Shown here in pieces: positions 1 to 12,133 of a stretch of DNA of 64,000 nt. Under the pieces are notes generated by a model. That model was not told the DNA's origin. It worked only from the letters and a program-made list of their open reading frames with translations, and searched no databases. A program made the translations under genes and the position numbers. How positions within the stretch are numbered: the stretch's first letter is position 1; each line of letters starts with the position of its first letter. The stretch is from DATKOF01 sp035524795 (GTDB lineage Bacteria; Pseudomonadota; Gammaproteobacteria; Burkholderiales; SG8-41). The stretch spans positions 1-64,000 of the forward strand of contig DATKOF010000001.1 in assembly GCA_035524795.1 (NCBI GenBank). Reading direction: 5' to 3'.

Positions 1-384
1 TCTGCCGCCCTGCTGAAATATCGGTTCCGTGCCGATCATCTGTTCAAGGTCGTGATCGGACACCGCAATTCCGTTGCGCGCCGCCTGCCCCAGCAGCAAT
101 TGCTGGCGAATCAGCGCATCGAGCACCGCGGCGCGTAGATCCTGGCTGTCGAGCAACCCCGGTTCGACCTTGCCGCCGAGCGAGCGCCGCAGTTGGTCCT
201 GGCGCTGGCTCAATGCATTTGCAAATTCCTGCGGCGTAACGTGCCGGCTGCCGACCTTGGCGACGTAATTGTCGCCGCTGGTCGCATCGAAATACGAATT
301 GATGCCAAAGAATGCGAACGGCAGCGAGACGAGAACCAGAATTATCTGGGCGAGTCTTTTGTTGTTGCTTATGAAATCGAACAT
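1..384 (-). CDS. ppiD: Peptidylprolyl isomerase PpiD, N-terminal part (runs off the window)
   Basis: Only the first 128 codons are present; the gene continues past base 1. The protein begins MFDFISNNKRLAQIILV, a short cytoplasmic tail and one uncleaved membrane anchor, followed by a SurA_N-like region (VGSRHVTPQEFANALSQRQ, later LLDSQDLRAAVLDALIRQQL). This is the layout of PpiD/SurA-type periplasmic folding factors, which are anchored in the inner membrane and assist outer-membrane and secreted proteins. Its place downstream of lon and hupB is the classic PpiD context. The parvulin domain lies outside the window, so catalytic residues cannot be checked. Confidence 0.88.
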   Translation of the reverse strand, partial: MFDFISNNKRLAQIILVLVSLPFAFFGINSYFDATSGDNYVAKVGSRHVTPQEFANALSQRQDQLRRSLGGKVEPGLLDSQDLRAAVLDALIRQQLLLGQAARNGIAVSDHDLEQMIGTEPIFQQGGR

Positions 385-438
385 GATTTGCTGTCGAAAA
401 TGTGAAAAGGTGGACGGCGCTCATCTTTCCCAGATTAT

Positions 439-515
439 TGGCGGAGTGGACGGGACTCGAACCCGCGACCCCCGGCGTGACAGGCCGGTATTCTAACCAA
501 CTGAACTACCACTCC
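439..515 (-). tRNA. tRNA-Asp (GTC)
   Basis: The minus strand folds as a full cloverleaf: acceptor GGAGTGG, anticodon loop CCTGTCACG with anticodon GTC, T-loop GGTTCGAGTCC, and a genome-encoded CCA (bases 439-441). It charges with Asp through AspS (also in this window). As a Q-family tRNA it is the usual substrate of the GluQRS encoded at 22964-23851 and of the queuosine pathway (queD/queE, 43.7-44.7 kb). Confidence 0.97.
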
Positions 516-546
516 TTGCAGGATTCGACCGCCAACTCCTCTCTGA

Positions 547-621
<75 letters not shown>

Positions 622-660
622 GCAACCGGTCCACTATCGCCGGACGCCGGTCATGATGAA

Positions 661-695
661 TTTGGGGTAGATGCGCGGCGCGCATCTACCCCAAA
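661..695 (-). terminator. Strong hairpin after hupB, probable terminator
   Basis: A perfect 16-bp inverted repeat (661-676 and 680-695) encloses a 3-base loop, 22 bases after the hupB stop codon. On the minus strand the 3' arm ends in CCCCAAA and is followed by TTCATCAT, so the U-tract is weak. It most likely separates hupB from the tRNA-Val/tRNA-Asp transcript, or stabilises the hupB 3' end. Confidence 0.7.
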
Positions 696-717
696 CCATG
701 TCTGCTATTAATTTTTA

Positions 718-990
718 TTAGTTTAACGCATCTTTCAATGCCTTGCCAGCACTGAACTTGGGCACCCGGGCGGCCTTGATCTTGATGACTGCGCCGGTGC
801 GCGGATTGCGGCCGTCGCGCGCCGCGCGTTTGCTCACGCGAAACGTGCCGAAGCCGACCAGCGTCACGTTCTGCCCTTTTTTGAGCGACCCCTTGATCGC
901 GTTGAGCGCGCCGTCCAGCGCTTTTTCGGCGGCGGCCTTGGAAATATCGGCGGACTTGGCGACCGCCTCGATCAGTTGCGCCTTATTCAC
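718..990 (-). CDS. hupB: DNA-binding protein HU
   Basis: A 90-residue HU/IHF-fold protein (MNKAQLIEAVAKSADISK...) of normal family length. The signature GFGTFRVSKRAARDGRNPRTG spans the beta arms that bind and bend DNA non-specifically; it acts as a homodimer or heterodimer in the nucleoid. The start is GTG at 990, preceded by AAGGGG at a suitable distance. It follows lon, as in most proteobacteria, but has its own sigma-70 promoter about 100 bases upstream. Confidence 0.96.
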   Translation of the reverse strand: MNKAQLIEAVAKSADISKAAAEKALDGALNAIKGSLKKGQNVTLVGFGTFRVSKRAARDGRNPRTGAVIKIKAARVPKFSAGKALKDALN

Positions 991-1091
991 GTTTTATCCC
1001 CTTGTCGTGGAAGTGCCTTGCATGCGAATCCATTGACGGGCGGTTCCAACGCGCAGCGGCCGGCCATGGTGGTACAGAAGCCCGCTTTGAT

Positions 1092-1121
1092 TTTATAGCA
1101 AGCGCGAAAATGGGGTGTCAA
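1092..1121 (-). promoter_or_regulatory. Sigma-70 promoter of hupB
   Basis: On the minus strand TTGACA (1121-1116), an 18-base spacer and TATAAA (1097-1092) lie about 100 bases before the hupB start codon and just after the lon stop codon. The near-consensus boxes suggest strong expression independent of lon. The 5' leader would be about 95 bases. Confidence 0.72.
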
Positions 1122-1189
1122 GCGTGGTCGCTACACCGGGAGCCCGCGGCGCGGGGACGCACCACGCCCCCCCCACGCCCGCAGAAAAT

Positions 1190-3601
<2,412 letters not shown>

Positions 3602-3634
3602 CTGGGCTCACCTGATTAAAGGGATCACATGGCT

Positions 3635-3663
3635 TAATGGGGACGGCGCCCCGTCAATTCAAG
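3635..3663 (-). promoter_or_regulatory. Sigma-32 (RpoH) promoter of lon
   Basis: On the minus strand CTTGAA (3663-3658), a 15-base spacer and CCCCATTA (3642-3635) match the RpoH consensus (CTTGAA, 13-17 bases, CCCCATNT) closely. The start codon of lon is about 34 bases past the -10 element. This gives lon its own heat-shock control inside the tig-clpP-clpX-lon series. Confidence 0.75.
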
Positions 3664-3702
3664 CCGGCTGCCACCCGCGGGGAAACCGCGCTGTGCCGGG
3701 GA

Positions 3703-4968
<1,266 letters not shown>

Positions 4969-5001
4969 GTGCCGTCCCTTCGCCCCGTTTCTCCTAGGAC
5001 A

Positions 5002-5634
5002 TCACTTTACACCATCGGTTCTGGCCCGGCTCACCAGCACCCGGTCGACCAGCCCGTATTCCATCGCCTGCTCGGCTGACAGGAAATTGTCGCGATCGGT
5101 GTCTTTTTCGATCGTCGCAATGTTCTGCCCGGTGTGCCTGGCCATGATTTCATTGAGCTTGCTTTTCAGGTAAAGGATTTCCTTGGCGTGGATTTCGACG
5201 TCGGAGGCCTGCCCCTGAAAACCACCCATCGGCTGATGGATCATCACGCGTGAATTAGGCAGCGCGAAGCGCTTGCCTTTGGCGCCGGCCGTGAGCAGCA
5301 GTGCGCCCATGCTGGCAGCCTGGCCGATGCACAACGTCGAAACATCGGGCTTGACGAACTGCATCGTATCGTAGATCGCGAGGCCGGCCGACACCGAGCC
5401 GCCGGGCGAATTGATATAGAACGAAATGTCCTTGTCCGGATTTTCCGATTCCAGGAACAGCAACTGCGCGACGATCAGGTTAGCGGTGACCTCGGTCACC
5501 GGCCCGACCAGGAACACCACGCGTTCCTTGAGCAGGCGCGAGTAGATGTCGTAGGCGCGCTCGCCGCGCCCCGACTGCTCGATCACCATCGGAATCAGCC
5601 CCAGTCCTCGGGGTTCGTGCATATCACGGCTCAT
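5002..5634 (-). CDS. clpP: ClpP, proteolytic subunit of the Clp protease
   Basis: A 210-residue serine protease. The triad is visible: Ser in GQAASMGALLL, His in RVMIHQPMGG, Asp in EKDTDRDNF. The N-terminal MSRDMHEPRGLGLIPMVIEQ includes the short processed leader typical of ClpP. It assembles as a two-ring 14-mer with ClpX or ClpA. The start codon overlaps the tig stop codon (ATGA, 5631-5634), indicating translational coupling. Confidence 0.98.
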   Translation of the reverse strand: MSRDMHEPRGLGLIPMVIEQSGRGERAYDIYSRLLKERVVFLVGPVTEVTANLIVAQLLFLESENPDKDISFYINSPGGSVSAGLAIYDTMQFVKPDVSTLCIGQAASMGALLLTAGAKGKRFALPNSRVMIHQPMGGFQGQASDVEIHAKEILYLKSKLNEIMARHTGQNIATIEKDTDRDNFLSAEQAMEYGLVDRVLVSRARTDGVK

Positions 5635-6914
5635 CGCTGCTGCCCCATCAATTCGTCAAAAGTAACCGGCCTGTCTTCAACCCTGGCGCTGCGCAGTCCC
5701 CACTGTACCACGTTATCCTCGACCACCGCGGACTCAAGCTCGCGCAGCCGCTGCGGCGACTGGTAAATCCACTGCACCACCTGTTCCGGCTGTTCGTAAC
5801 TTTGCGCCCGCTCTTCGGCCAGCGCGCGCACCTGTTCGGGCTTTGCCTGCAAACCATTGGCCCTGACGACTTCGGCCAGAATCAGCCCCAGCTTGACCCG
5901 CCGCTGTGCCTGCGCTTCGAATACCTCACGCGGCAACGGCACGCCTGCGGTCTTGATGCCGCGCGCCTCAAGATCCTGGCGCGCCGCCGCGCTCAGATGT
6001 TCTATCTCGATCTCGACCAGCGACTTCGGAATTTCGACCTTGGTGCCGTCGAGCAGCGCCTGCATCACCTGCTCCTTGACCCTCAGTGCGACGCGCTGCC
6101 CGATCTCCCGCTCGAGGTTGGCCCTGACTTCGTTGCGCATTCTGTCCAGATCGCCGTCTTCAATGCCGAGCGTGCGGGCGAATTCCGCATCCAGCGGCGG
6201 CAATTTCACTTCTTCAACCCGCTTTAAGTTCACCTCAAAAGTCGCGGTTTTTCCTGCTAATTCCTTGGCATGATAGTCCTGAGGGAAGCGAATTTCAAAT
6301 GTCCTGGCACCTCCTGCTTCCAGCCCCGGCAGCTGGTTTTCGAAGTCGGGCAGGAAGCGGCCTTCACCAAGGACGACGGCAGCGTCCGCCCCCCGCCCGC
6401 CCTCGAATTCCTGGCCATCGATGCGTCCGAGATAATCGATCGTCACCCGGTCGCCGGTCGCGGCGGCGCGCGTCACCGGCTCAAAAGTCGCGCGCTGCCG
6501 GCGCATGATCTGCAACGTCCTGTCGATGTCGGCCGCCTCGACTTGCGCCTGCGGGCGCTGGATCGTGGCCTGCGACAGATCGCCGATCGTGACTTCGGGA
6601 TAAATTTCGAACGTCGCGCTGTATTGGAACGGTCCGCCCGCGCGCACTTCAAAGCGGGGATAACCGGCGACCTTGAGGTTCTGTGCGCGCACCGCGTCGC
6701 CGAAATTCTTCTGCAGTGCATCGCCGAGCACTTCGCGCCGCACCTGCTCCTCATAATGCTGGGCGACCACCTTCAGCGGCACTTTGCCGGGACGGAAACC
6801 GTCCAGCTTGACCTTGCGCGCGAGATTCCTGAGCCGGTTCTGAACCTCGCTGTCGATTTCTGTCGGCGGCAGCGAGATGTCGAGGCGCCGCTCGAGTTGA
6901 CTGATATTTTCCAT
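5631..6914 (-). CDS. tig: Trigger factor, ribosome-bound chaperone and prolyl isomerase
   Basis: The product (about 427 residues) has the three trigger factor parts: ribosome-binding domain (MENISQLERRLDISLP, with GFRPGKVPLKVV near the signature loop), FKBP-like PPIase domain (GDRVTIDYLGRIDGQEFEGG), and a helical C-terminal arm. The first family-like residue is Met at 6914. An in-frame GTG at 6929 adds five residues and has AGGAAAGG close before it, so either start is possible. It is the first protein gene of the tig-clpP-clpX-lon series and lies 37 bases after tRNA-Leu. Confidence 0.96.
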   Translation of the reverse strand: MENISQLERRLDISLPPTEIDSEVQNRLRNLARKVKLDGFRPGKVPLKVVAQHYEEQVRREVLGDALQKNFGDAVRAQNLKVAGYPRFEVRAGGPFQYSATFEIYPEVTIGDLSQATIQRPQAQVEAADIDRTLQIMRRQRATFEPVTRAAATGDRVTIDYLGRIDGQEFEGGRGADAAVVLGEGRFLPDFENQLPGLEAGGARTFEIRFPQDYHAKELAGKTATFEVNLKRVEEVKLPPLDAEFARTLGIEDGDLDRMRNEVRANLEREIGQRVALRVKEQVMQALLDGTKVEIPKSLVEIEIEHLSAAARQDLEARGIKTAGVPLPREVFEAQAQRRVKLGLILAEVVRANGLQAKPEQVRALAEERAQSYEQPEQVVQWIYQSPQRLRELESAVVEDNVVQWGLRSARVEDRPVTFDELMGQQR

Positions 6915-6951
6915 GCCTGCTGGTATCACCCTTTCCTGTCTTGATCGGTAC

Positions 6952-7036
<85 letters not shown>

Positions 7037-7045
7037 AACGGCTTG

Positions 7046-7053
7046 ATTATAAT
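7046..7053. promoter_or_regulatory. Overlapping back-to-back -10 elements between tRNA-Leu and hpnC
   Basis: The string ATTATAAT gives TATAAT on both strands (minus 7051-7046, plus 7048-7053). On the minus strand the start would fall 2-4 bases before mature tRNA-Leu, with CTGACT as a weak -35 at 17 bases. On the plus strand no good -35 is visible, so the hpnC direction is less certain. Confidence 0.5.
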
Positions 7054-7132
7054 TCAGCCATCCTTGCCAGTCAGCCGCGAAAGTCCGACCACCGCAAGGT
7101 TTGCATTCTTTAACTCATTGTAATCGCGGCAA

Positions 7133-7942
7133 ATGCCCGTCGATCACTACGAAAATTTTCCGGTCGCCTCGCTGTTGCTGCCGGCGCCGCTGCGCCGGCC
7201 GGTCGAACTGGTCTACCGCTTCGCGCGCAGCGCCGACGACTTCGCCGACGAGGGCAATCTGTCCGACGCGCAGCGGCTCGCGCTGCTCGCCGGCTATCAC
7301 GACGAACTGCGCCGCATCGAACACGGTCAGACGCCGCAGCAGTCGCTGTTTGCAGAGCTCGCGCCGCTGATACGCGAACGGCGTCTGCCGTTGCAATTGT
7401 TCCACGACCTGCTGTCTGCGTTCGAGCAGGACGTCGTAAAAAAACGCTACGCGGTCTTCGACGACGTCGTCGATTATTGTCGGCGTTCCGCGAACCCCAT
7501 CGGCCGCCTGCTGCTGCACCTGTTCGGCCGGGTTGACGCGCAAAGCTGCGCGCAGTCGGATCAGATCTGCTCGGCACTGCAACTGATCAATTTCCTGCAG
7601 GACGTCGCGCTCGACTACCGGAAAGGGCGCGTTTATCTGCCACAGGACGAGATGCTGCGTTTCGGCGTCACCGAAACGCAGATTGCAAATGGCGACCCCG
7701 GCGGCCACTGGCTGTCTTTCATGCGGTTCCAGATCGACCGCTGCCGGGAAATGCTGCGCGCCGGCGCGCCTCTCGGACGCGCGATTGCAGGACGCGTCGG
7801 CCTTGAAATCCGCGTGACGGTCGCCGGCGGCGCATGCATTCTCGACAAGCTGGAAGCCGCCGGCGGCGACATGTTCAGGCGTCGTCTGGCGCTGCGGGCA
7901 TTGGACTGGCCGTACTTGTTGGGACGCGCGGTGTGGCAATGA
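7133..7942 (+). CDS. hpnC: Hydroxysqualene synthase HpnC
   Basis: A 269-residue trans-isoprenyl diphosphate synthase-like protein. It starts MPVDHYENFPVASLLLPAPL, typical of HpnC. The two Asp-rich metal sites are SADDFADE (about residue 34) and LINFLQDVALD. HpnC hydrolyses presqualene diphosphate (made by HpnD) to hydroxysqualene. The stop overlaps the hpnD start (ATGA), and hpnD and hpnE follow, giving the complete three-enzyme bacterial squalene route. Confidence 0.93.
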   Translation: MPVDHYENFPVASLLLPAPLRRPVELVYRFARSADDFADEGNLSDAQRLALLAGYHDELRRIEHGQTPQQSLFAELAPLIRERRLPLQLFHDLLSAFEQDVVKKRYAVFDDVVDYCRRSANPIGRLLLHLFGRVDAQSCAQSDQICSALQLINFLQDVALDYRKGRVYLPQDEMLRFGVTETQIANGDPGGHWLSFMRFQIDRCREMLRAGAPLGRAIAGRVGLEIRVTVAGGACILDKLEAAGGDMFRRRLALRALDWPYLLGRAVWQ

Positions 7943-8772
7943 CGCCTGATCAGTATTGCCAGCAGAAAGCCGCGCAAAGCGGCTCCAGCTTCTACTACAG
8001 CTTCCTGTTCCTGCCGCCGCCGCGACGACGCGCAATCACCGCGCTCTATGCGTTCTGCCGCGAGGTCGACGATGTCGTCGACGAATGCAGCGACCCGGCC
8101 GTCGCCCGCGCCAAGCTCGCCTGGTGGCGCGATGAAATTGCGGCGATCTACGCCGGCGCGCCGCGGCATCCGGTCGCTCAGGCGCTGGCACCGGTCGTGC
8201 GCGATTTTGAATTGCCGCAGCAGCATCTGCAGGAAGTCGTCGCCGGCATGGAAATGGATCTCACGCAGGATCGCTATGCCGATTTTTCCGCACTCAGGGT
8301 CTATTGCTATCGCGTCGCCGGTGTGGTCGGCCTGCTGGCGGCGAAAATCTTCGGCTGCAGCGAGGCCGGCACGCTCCGCTACGCGGAAACCCTCGGCATC
8401 GCCTTTCAGCTGACCAACATCATCCGCGACGTCGGCGAAGACGCGCGCCGCGGCCGCGTCTACCTGCCGCTCGACGAACTCGCGCGTTTCAACGTGACGA
8501 CCACCGACATCCTGAGCGGCCGCGAAAGCGATGGCTTCCGGCGCCTGATGGAGTTCCAGATCGAACGCGCGTGCGGTTTTTACCGTGATGCGTTTGCGTT
8601 GCTGCCCGCCCGGGACCGCAAGGCACAGCGCGCGGGACTCGTGATGGCCGCGATCTACCGCGCCTTGCTCGACGAAATCCGCGCCGACGGTTGCCACGTC
8701 CTGACCCGGCGCGTTTCGCTGACGCCGATCCGCAAGCTGTGGATCGCCTGGAAAACGTGGGTAACGGCTTAG
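7939..8772 (+). CDS. hpnD: Presqualene diphosphate synthase HpnD
   Basis: A 277-residue squalene/phytoene synthase family enzyme. It has the substrate-binding Asp motifs REVDDVVDE (about residues 42-50) and IIRDVGEDARRGRVYLP, and the family signature YCYRVAGVVG. It condenses two farnesyl diphosphates to presqualene diphosphate. ATG at 7939 overlaps the hpnC stop codon by four bases. A longer reading frame upstream lies inside hpnC and is not expected to be used. Confidence 0.93.
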   Translation: MTPDQYCQQKAAQSGSSFYYSFLFLPPPRRRAITALYAFCREVDDVVDECSDPAVARAKLAWWRDEIAAIYAGAPRHPVAQALAPVVRDFELPQQHLQEVVAGMEMDLTQDRYADFSALRVYCYRVAGVVGLLAAKIFGCSEAGTLRYAETLGIAFQLTNIIRDVGEDARRGRVYLPLDELARFNVTTTDILSGRESDGFRRLMEFQIERACGFYRDAFALLPARDRKAQRAGLVMAAIYRALLDEIRADGCHVLTRRVSLTPIRKLWIAWKTWVTA

Positions 8773-8788
8773 GATCGAGGAGCAGGAA

Positions 8789-10102
8789 TTGAGAAGTACG
8801 TGGCCGACCGGAACGTCTGACGCTCAAGTTGCGATCGTCGGCGGCGGCTGGGCCGGGATGGCGGCGGCAGTCGAGCTTGCCGCGCGCAATGTTGCGGTCA
8901 CCGTGTTCGAGGCCGGCGCGATCCCCGGCGGCCGCGCGCGCCGCGTCGAATACAACGGCGTTGCGCTCGACAACGGTCTGCACGTTCTGATCGGCGCCTA
9001 TCGTGAAACGCTGCGGCTGATCAGACGGGTCAATCCCGGCTGGCGGACGGCGCTCCGGCGTCTGCCGCTCGACTGGCGCATCCACGGTAAATTTCATCTC
9101 ACCGCACCGCGGCTGCCGGCGCCGCTGCATGTGTTCGCCGCTCTGCTTGGCGCGCGTGGCATCACATGGAAAGAAAAATCCGACGCGCTGCGCTTCATGC
9201 GCGCGCTGCAGCGCGACCGTTTCCGCCTCGCGCAGGACGTCACGGTCGAACGATTGCTCACCCAACACGACCAGGATGGAGAACTGTGCCGCGCGCTGTG
9301 GAATCCGCTGTGCATCGCCGCGCTCAACACGCCGCCGGCGACCGCCTCGGCGCAGGTGTTCGTCAACGTGCTGCGTGACAGCCTGTGCGCCGGACGCGGC
9401 GCGAGCGACATGCTGTTGCCGCGCGTCGATCTGTCAGCGCTGTTTCCCGAGCCTGCCGTGGCGTGGATCGCGCGCCGCGGCGGCCGGGTACGCACCGCCT
9501 GCCGCATCACCGCGATCGAACCGCTGGCGGACGGTTACGCCGTCGAAGCCGGCGGCGCGCGGGAAATTTTTTCGCACGTGATCTGCGCGCTGCCGCCACA
9601 TCAGATCAATGCTTTTCTGATCGGCATCACCGCGCTGTCGGAAATGGTTGAAACGATCCAGCGCTTCGATTATCAGCCGATCCACTCGGTGTGGCTGCAA
9701 TATCCCGAATCCGTCGGACTGCCGTCGCCGATGCTCGGTTTTGCCGGCGGCGTCGTGCACTGGGCCTTCGACCGCGGACAGCTCTGTGGCCAGCGCGGCC
9801 TGATCGGCGCCGTGATTTCGGCGTCCGGCGCGCACCTGTCACTGCCGCAGGACGAGCTCGCGGCGGCCGTGCATCGGGAGCTGAAGCCGGCGCTTGGCAA
9901 TCCGCCGGAACCGGCATGGACGCGCGTGATCGCCGAAAAGCGCGCGACGATCGCCTGCACGCCCGGCCTCAGGCGGCCGTCGCCGGCGACACCCCTGAAA
10001 AATTTCTTTCTGGCCGGCGACTACACCGCGAGCGACTACCCGGCGACGATCGAGTCCGCAGTGCGCAGCGGGATCGTCTGTGCGGAACGAATCTGCCGCT
10101 GA
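8789..10102 (+). CDS. hpnE: Hydroxysqualene dehydroxylase HpnE
   Basis: A FAD-dependent amine oxidase/phytoene desaturase-like protein of about 437 residues. The N-terminal dinucleotide fold is VAIVGGGWAGMAAAVELA, and a second FAD region near the C-terminus reads NFFLAGDYTASDYPATIESA. It reduces hydroxysqualene to squalene. The likely start is TTG at 8789 with GAGGAG (8777-8782) six bases before. It is third in the hpnCDE operon. No squalene-hopene cyclase gene is in the window. Confidence 0.92.
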   Translation: MRSTWPTGTSDAQVAIVGGGWAGMAAAVELAARNVAVTVFEAGAIPGGRARRVEYNGVALDNGLHVLIGAYRETLRLIRRVNPGWRTALRRLPLDWRIHGKFHLTAPRLPAPLHVFAALLGARGITWKEKSDALRFMRALQRDRFRLAQDVTVERLLTQHDQDGELCRALWNPLCIAALNTPPATASAQVFVNVLRDSLCAGRGASDMLLPRVDLSALFPEPAVAWIARRGGRVRTACRITAIEPLADGYAVEAGGAREIFSHVICALPPHQINAFLIGITALSEMVETIQRFDYQPIHSVWLQYPESVGLPSPMLGFAGGVVHWAFDRGQLCGQRGLIGAVISASGAHLSLPQDELAAAVHRELKPALGNPPEPAWTRVIAEKRATIACTPGLRRPSPATPLKNFFLAGDYTASDYPATIESAVRSGIVCAERICR

Positions 10103-10212
10103 TGCTGCCCGTCCGAACGCAACGACAGCGGAAGCGTATACTGAAAAAAGTGACGGTCGGCGGGAGACCTTTAATGCGGCCGCCCTTCGGCCGATCCGGA
10201 AGGAGGAAAACC

Positions 10213-10404
10213 ATGAGCGATCCTGCAAGAACCATGGCGGAAGCCATTTATATCCAGGCAGTGGTGCATGATGTGGTGATGCGCACCGTGAAAGGCTGCG
10301 ACGCGGCGGAAATGGATTACAGACGTTTGTCAGAGGAAGCGTGGCGGGCGGCGAAAGCATTTTCCAAATGTTCCTACGAAGGCGCTTCCAGAGTGGACGT
10401 CTAG
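10213..10404 (+). CDS. Small conserved-looking protein of unknown function, 63 residues
   Basis: The frame begins MSDPARTMAEAIYIQAVVHD, is preceded by a perfect AGGAGG (10201-10206) six bases before the ATG, and ends SKCSYEGASRVDV. It is mostly helical in appearance and has two Cys (CDAAEMD, SKCSYEG). There is no signal peptide or membrane segment. It lies 110 bases after hpnE in the same direction with a weak TATACT (10137-10142) upstream, so it may have its own promoter. I do not recognise the family. Confidence 0.6.
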   Translation: MSDPARTMAEAIYIQAVVHDVVMRTVKGCDAAEMDYRRLSEEAWRAAKAFSKCSYEGASRVDV

Positions 10405-10418
10405 CGCCGCGAGGCTGA

Positions 10419-11468
10419 TCACCGCGGCGTCCGCAGCGCCCGCTCCCGTTCCTCCTTGTCCAGCCGCGCGATCTCCGTGACTTCGGCATAAAATGCCGCC
10501 AGGTCGCTGTGGTGCTTTTCGATCAACTGCTGGAATTGCGGCACGCGTTCGGTATAAAGCGCGACCGCTGCCAGCAGCGCGTTGTTCGGCGTCTCGAAAA
10601 GACGGTCATAACCGGCAAAACCGCCCCACTCCGCCTTCAGTCTTGAGTAATCCTGCTTCATCGCCGCGAACAGATCGGCCTTGCGCGCGCGCATCGCCTC
10701 GGGCGCGATGGGCTGGCGGTAGAGGCCGTCGAGCCGCGCCCGGTATTCGGCGATCAGCGCCTGGAACTGCGCTCGGCGCCGCTGCGACCGTTCGAACTCC
10801 GCCTTCAGCGCCGGATCGCCGCGCTGCGCGAGCCAGCGCCTTACGCCCTCAAGTTCGACTGCGACCGCAAACGATTCGTTGAACGTGGTGTCGTCCTTCA
10901 CGTATACGATCTGATGCGCGAGTTCATGGAAGATGATGCGCGCCAGATCGGGCTCCGGATAGTCGATGAAGGTATTGAGCAGCGGGTCGTCGAACCAGCC
11001 GAGCGTCGAATAAGTCGGCACGCCGGCGACATAAACATCGTAACCCTCAGCGCGCAACCCGTCGGCGAAATTTGCGGCTTCATCATGCGAGAAATAGCCG
11101 CGGTAGCCAACACAGCCGGCGAGCAGAAAACACCAGCGGTGCGGTTCGAGGGAGAATTCCGGCGCCGCGAAAACATTCCACAGCGCGTACGGGCGCTTGA
11201 GGTCGGCGTAGCTGCGGAAACTCTCGTTGTCAGGCTCCGCAAGTTCGCGGCTCGCGAAATTGCGGATTTCGAGCGCCAGTTCAAGCTGGCGCTTGAGCTC
11301 GGGCGGCGTCTGCGGATTGCTGATCACGTTTGCGATCGGCTGGCGTGCCTCGACCACGTTCATCTGGCCGCCGACCGATTGCAGGTAATAGCCGAAATTC
11401 GCACAGCCGCTCGCGGATGCAATCAGTACGGCGGCGGCCATCTGGCGTAAAGGGCGGAAAATTCTCAT
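10419..11468 (-). CDS. Predicted zinc aminopeptidase lipoprotein (COG4324 type)
   Basis: The product (349 residues) starts MRIFRPLRQMAAAVLIASASGC, a lipoprotein signal with Cys at the lipobox, so it is probably exported and lipid-anchored. The zinc site HELAHQ (helix) and the downstream Glu-containing FNESFAVAVELEG fit the putative aminopeptidase family (PF10023). The start at 11468 is chosen because the signal peptide begins there; upstream in-frame codons lie within the preceding hydrolase gene. Its ATG shares one base with that gene's stop (TGATG). The substrate is unknown. Confidence 0.82.
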   Translation of the reverse strand: MRIFRPLRQMAAAVLIASASGCANFGYYLQSVGGQMNVVEARQPIANVISNPQTPPELKRQLELALEIRNFASRELAEPDNESFRSYADLKRPYALWNVFAAPEFSLEPHRWCFLLAGCVGYRGYFSHDEAANFADGLRAEGYDVYVAGVPTYSTLGWFDDPLLNTFIDYPEPDLARIIFHELAHQIVYVKDDTTFNESFAVAVELEGVRRWLAQRGDPALKAEFERSQRRRAQFQALIAEYRARLDGLYRQPIAPEAMRARKADLFAAMKQDYSRLKAEWGGFAGYDRLFETPNNALLAAVALYTERVPQFQQLIEKHHSDLAAFYAEVTEIARLDKEERERALRTPR

Positions 11469-12109
11469 CACGAATGCATGAATCGTCCATCGCGCAGGAA
11501 CGCCGCGATCTGGCGGGCGACTGTGCGTGACGCCAGCATACCCGTATGCGTGATCGGAAGCACGATCCTGTCGCACGCGCCGGGCACATCGGTTTCCTCG
11601 ACCGCGATGGTTCCATCATTCGGTTGCGGCAGGCCGGGCGCGACCACGCGCCCCAGACCGACGCCGATCGAACCGGCGATGACGCCGACCTCGTGCCCGC
11701 CGAAATCGGTCGGTTTCGGCGCGGCCAGCCACTCGCGCACGCTGCGGCCGAGCAGTTGCGCGCCGAACGTCTGTCCCTCGAGAATTTCGGCGGCACGGCT
11801 GCCGCGGTACGGCGTGCCGGCCAGCACCACGCGTCCCGGCGGCAGCGTCGCGCGCGCCAGCGCACACAGGATCACGATGCCGCCGAGGCTGTGGCCGACC
11901 CAATGCAGGGTCGGTGCGTCGAGGCCGCGCGCGAATGCCGCGAGATCGTCGGCGTTTGCAGCAAGCGAGTTGCGTACAGAGGGATAGGAATAGCTGACGG
12001 CGTCGAATCCGGCGTGCCGCAGATAACGCCGGTGATACTCCATTGCGACGCCATGCATCCACAAACCGTGCACCAGCACCACGGCAGCGGGGCGCACGTT
12101 GACTGCCAT
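11468..12109 (-). CDS. Alpha/beta hydrolase
   Basis: A 213-residue alpha/beta hydrolase with the oxyanion region VVLVHGLWMHG and nucleophile elbow GHSLGG (Ser). The product resembles small lipase/esterase-like proteins of the Abhydrolase_6 type. There is no signal peptide, so it is cytoplasmic. It ends at the start of the aminopeptidase gene and follows the dienelactone hydrolase gene by 24 bases, so the three are probably cotranscribed. The substrate cannot be deduced. Confidence 0.82.
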   Translation of the reverse strand: MAVNVRPAAVVLVHGLWMHGVAMEYHRRYLRHAGFDAVSYSYPSVRNSLAANADDLAAFARGLDAPTLHWVGHSLGGIVILCALARATLPPGRVVLAGTPYRGSRAAEILEGQTFGAQLLGRSVREWLAAPKPTDFGGHEVGVIAGSIGVGLGRVVAPGLPQPNDGTIAVEETDVPGACDRIVLPITHTGMLASRTVARQIAAFLRDGRFMHS

Positions 12110-12133
12110 CTCAGGCAGGAAAGTCCCGGAAGC

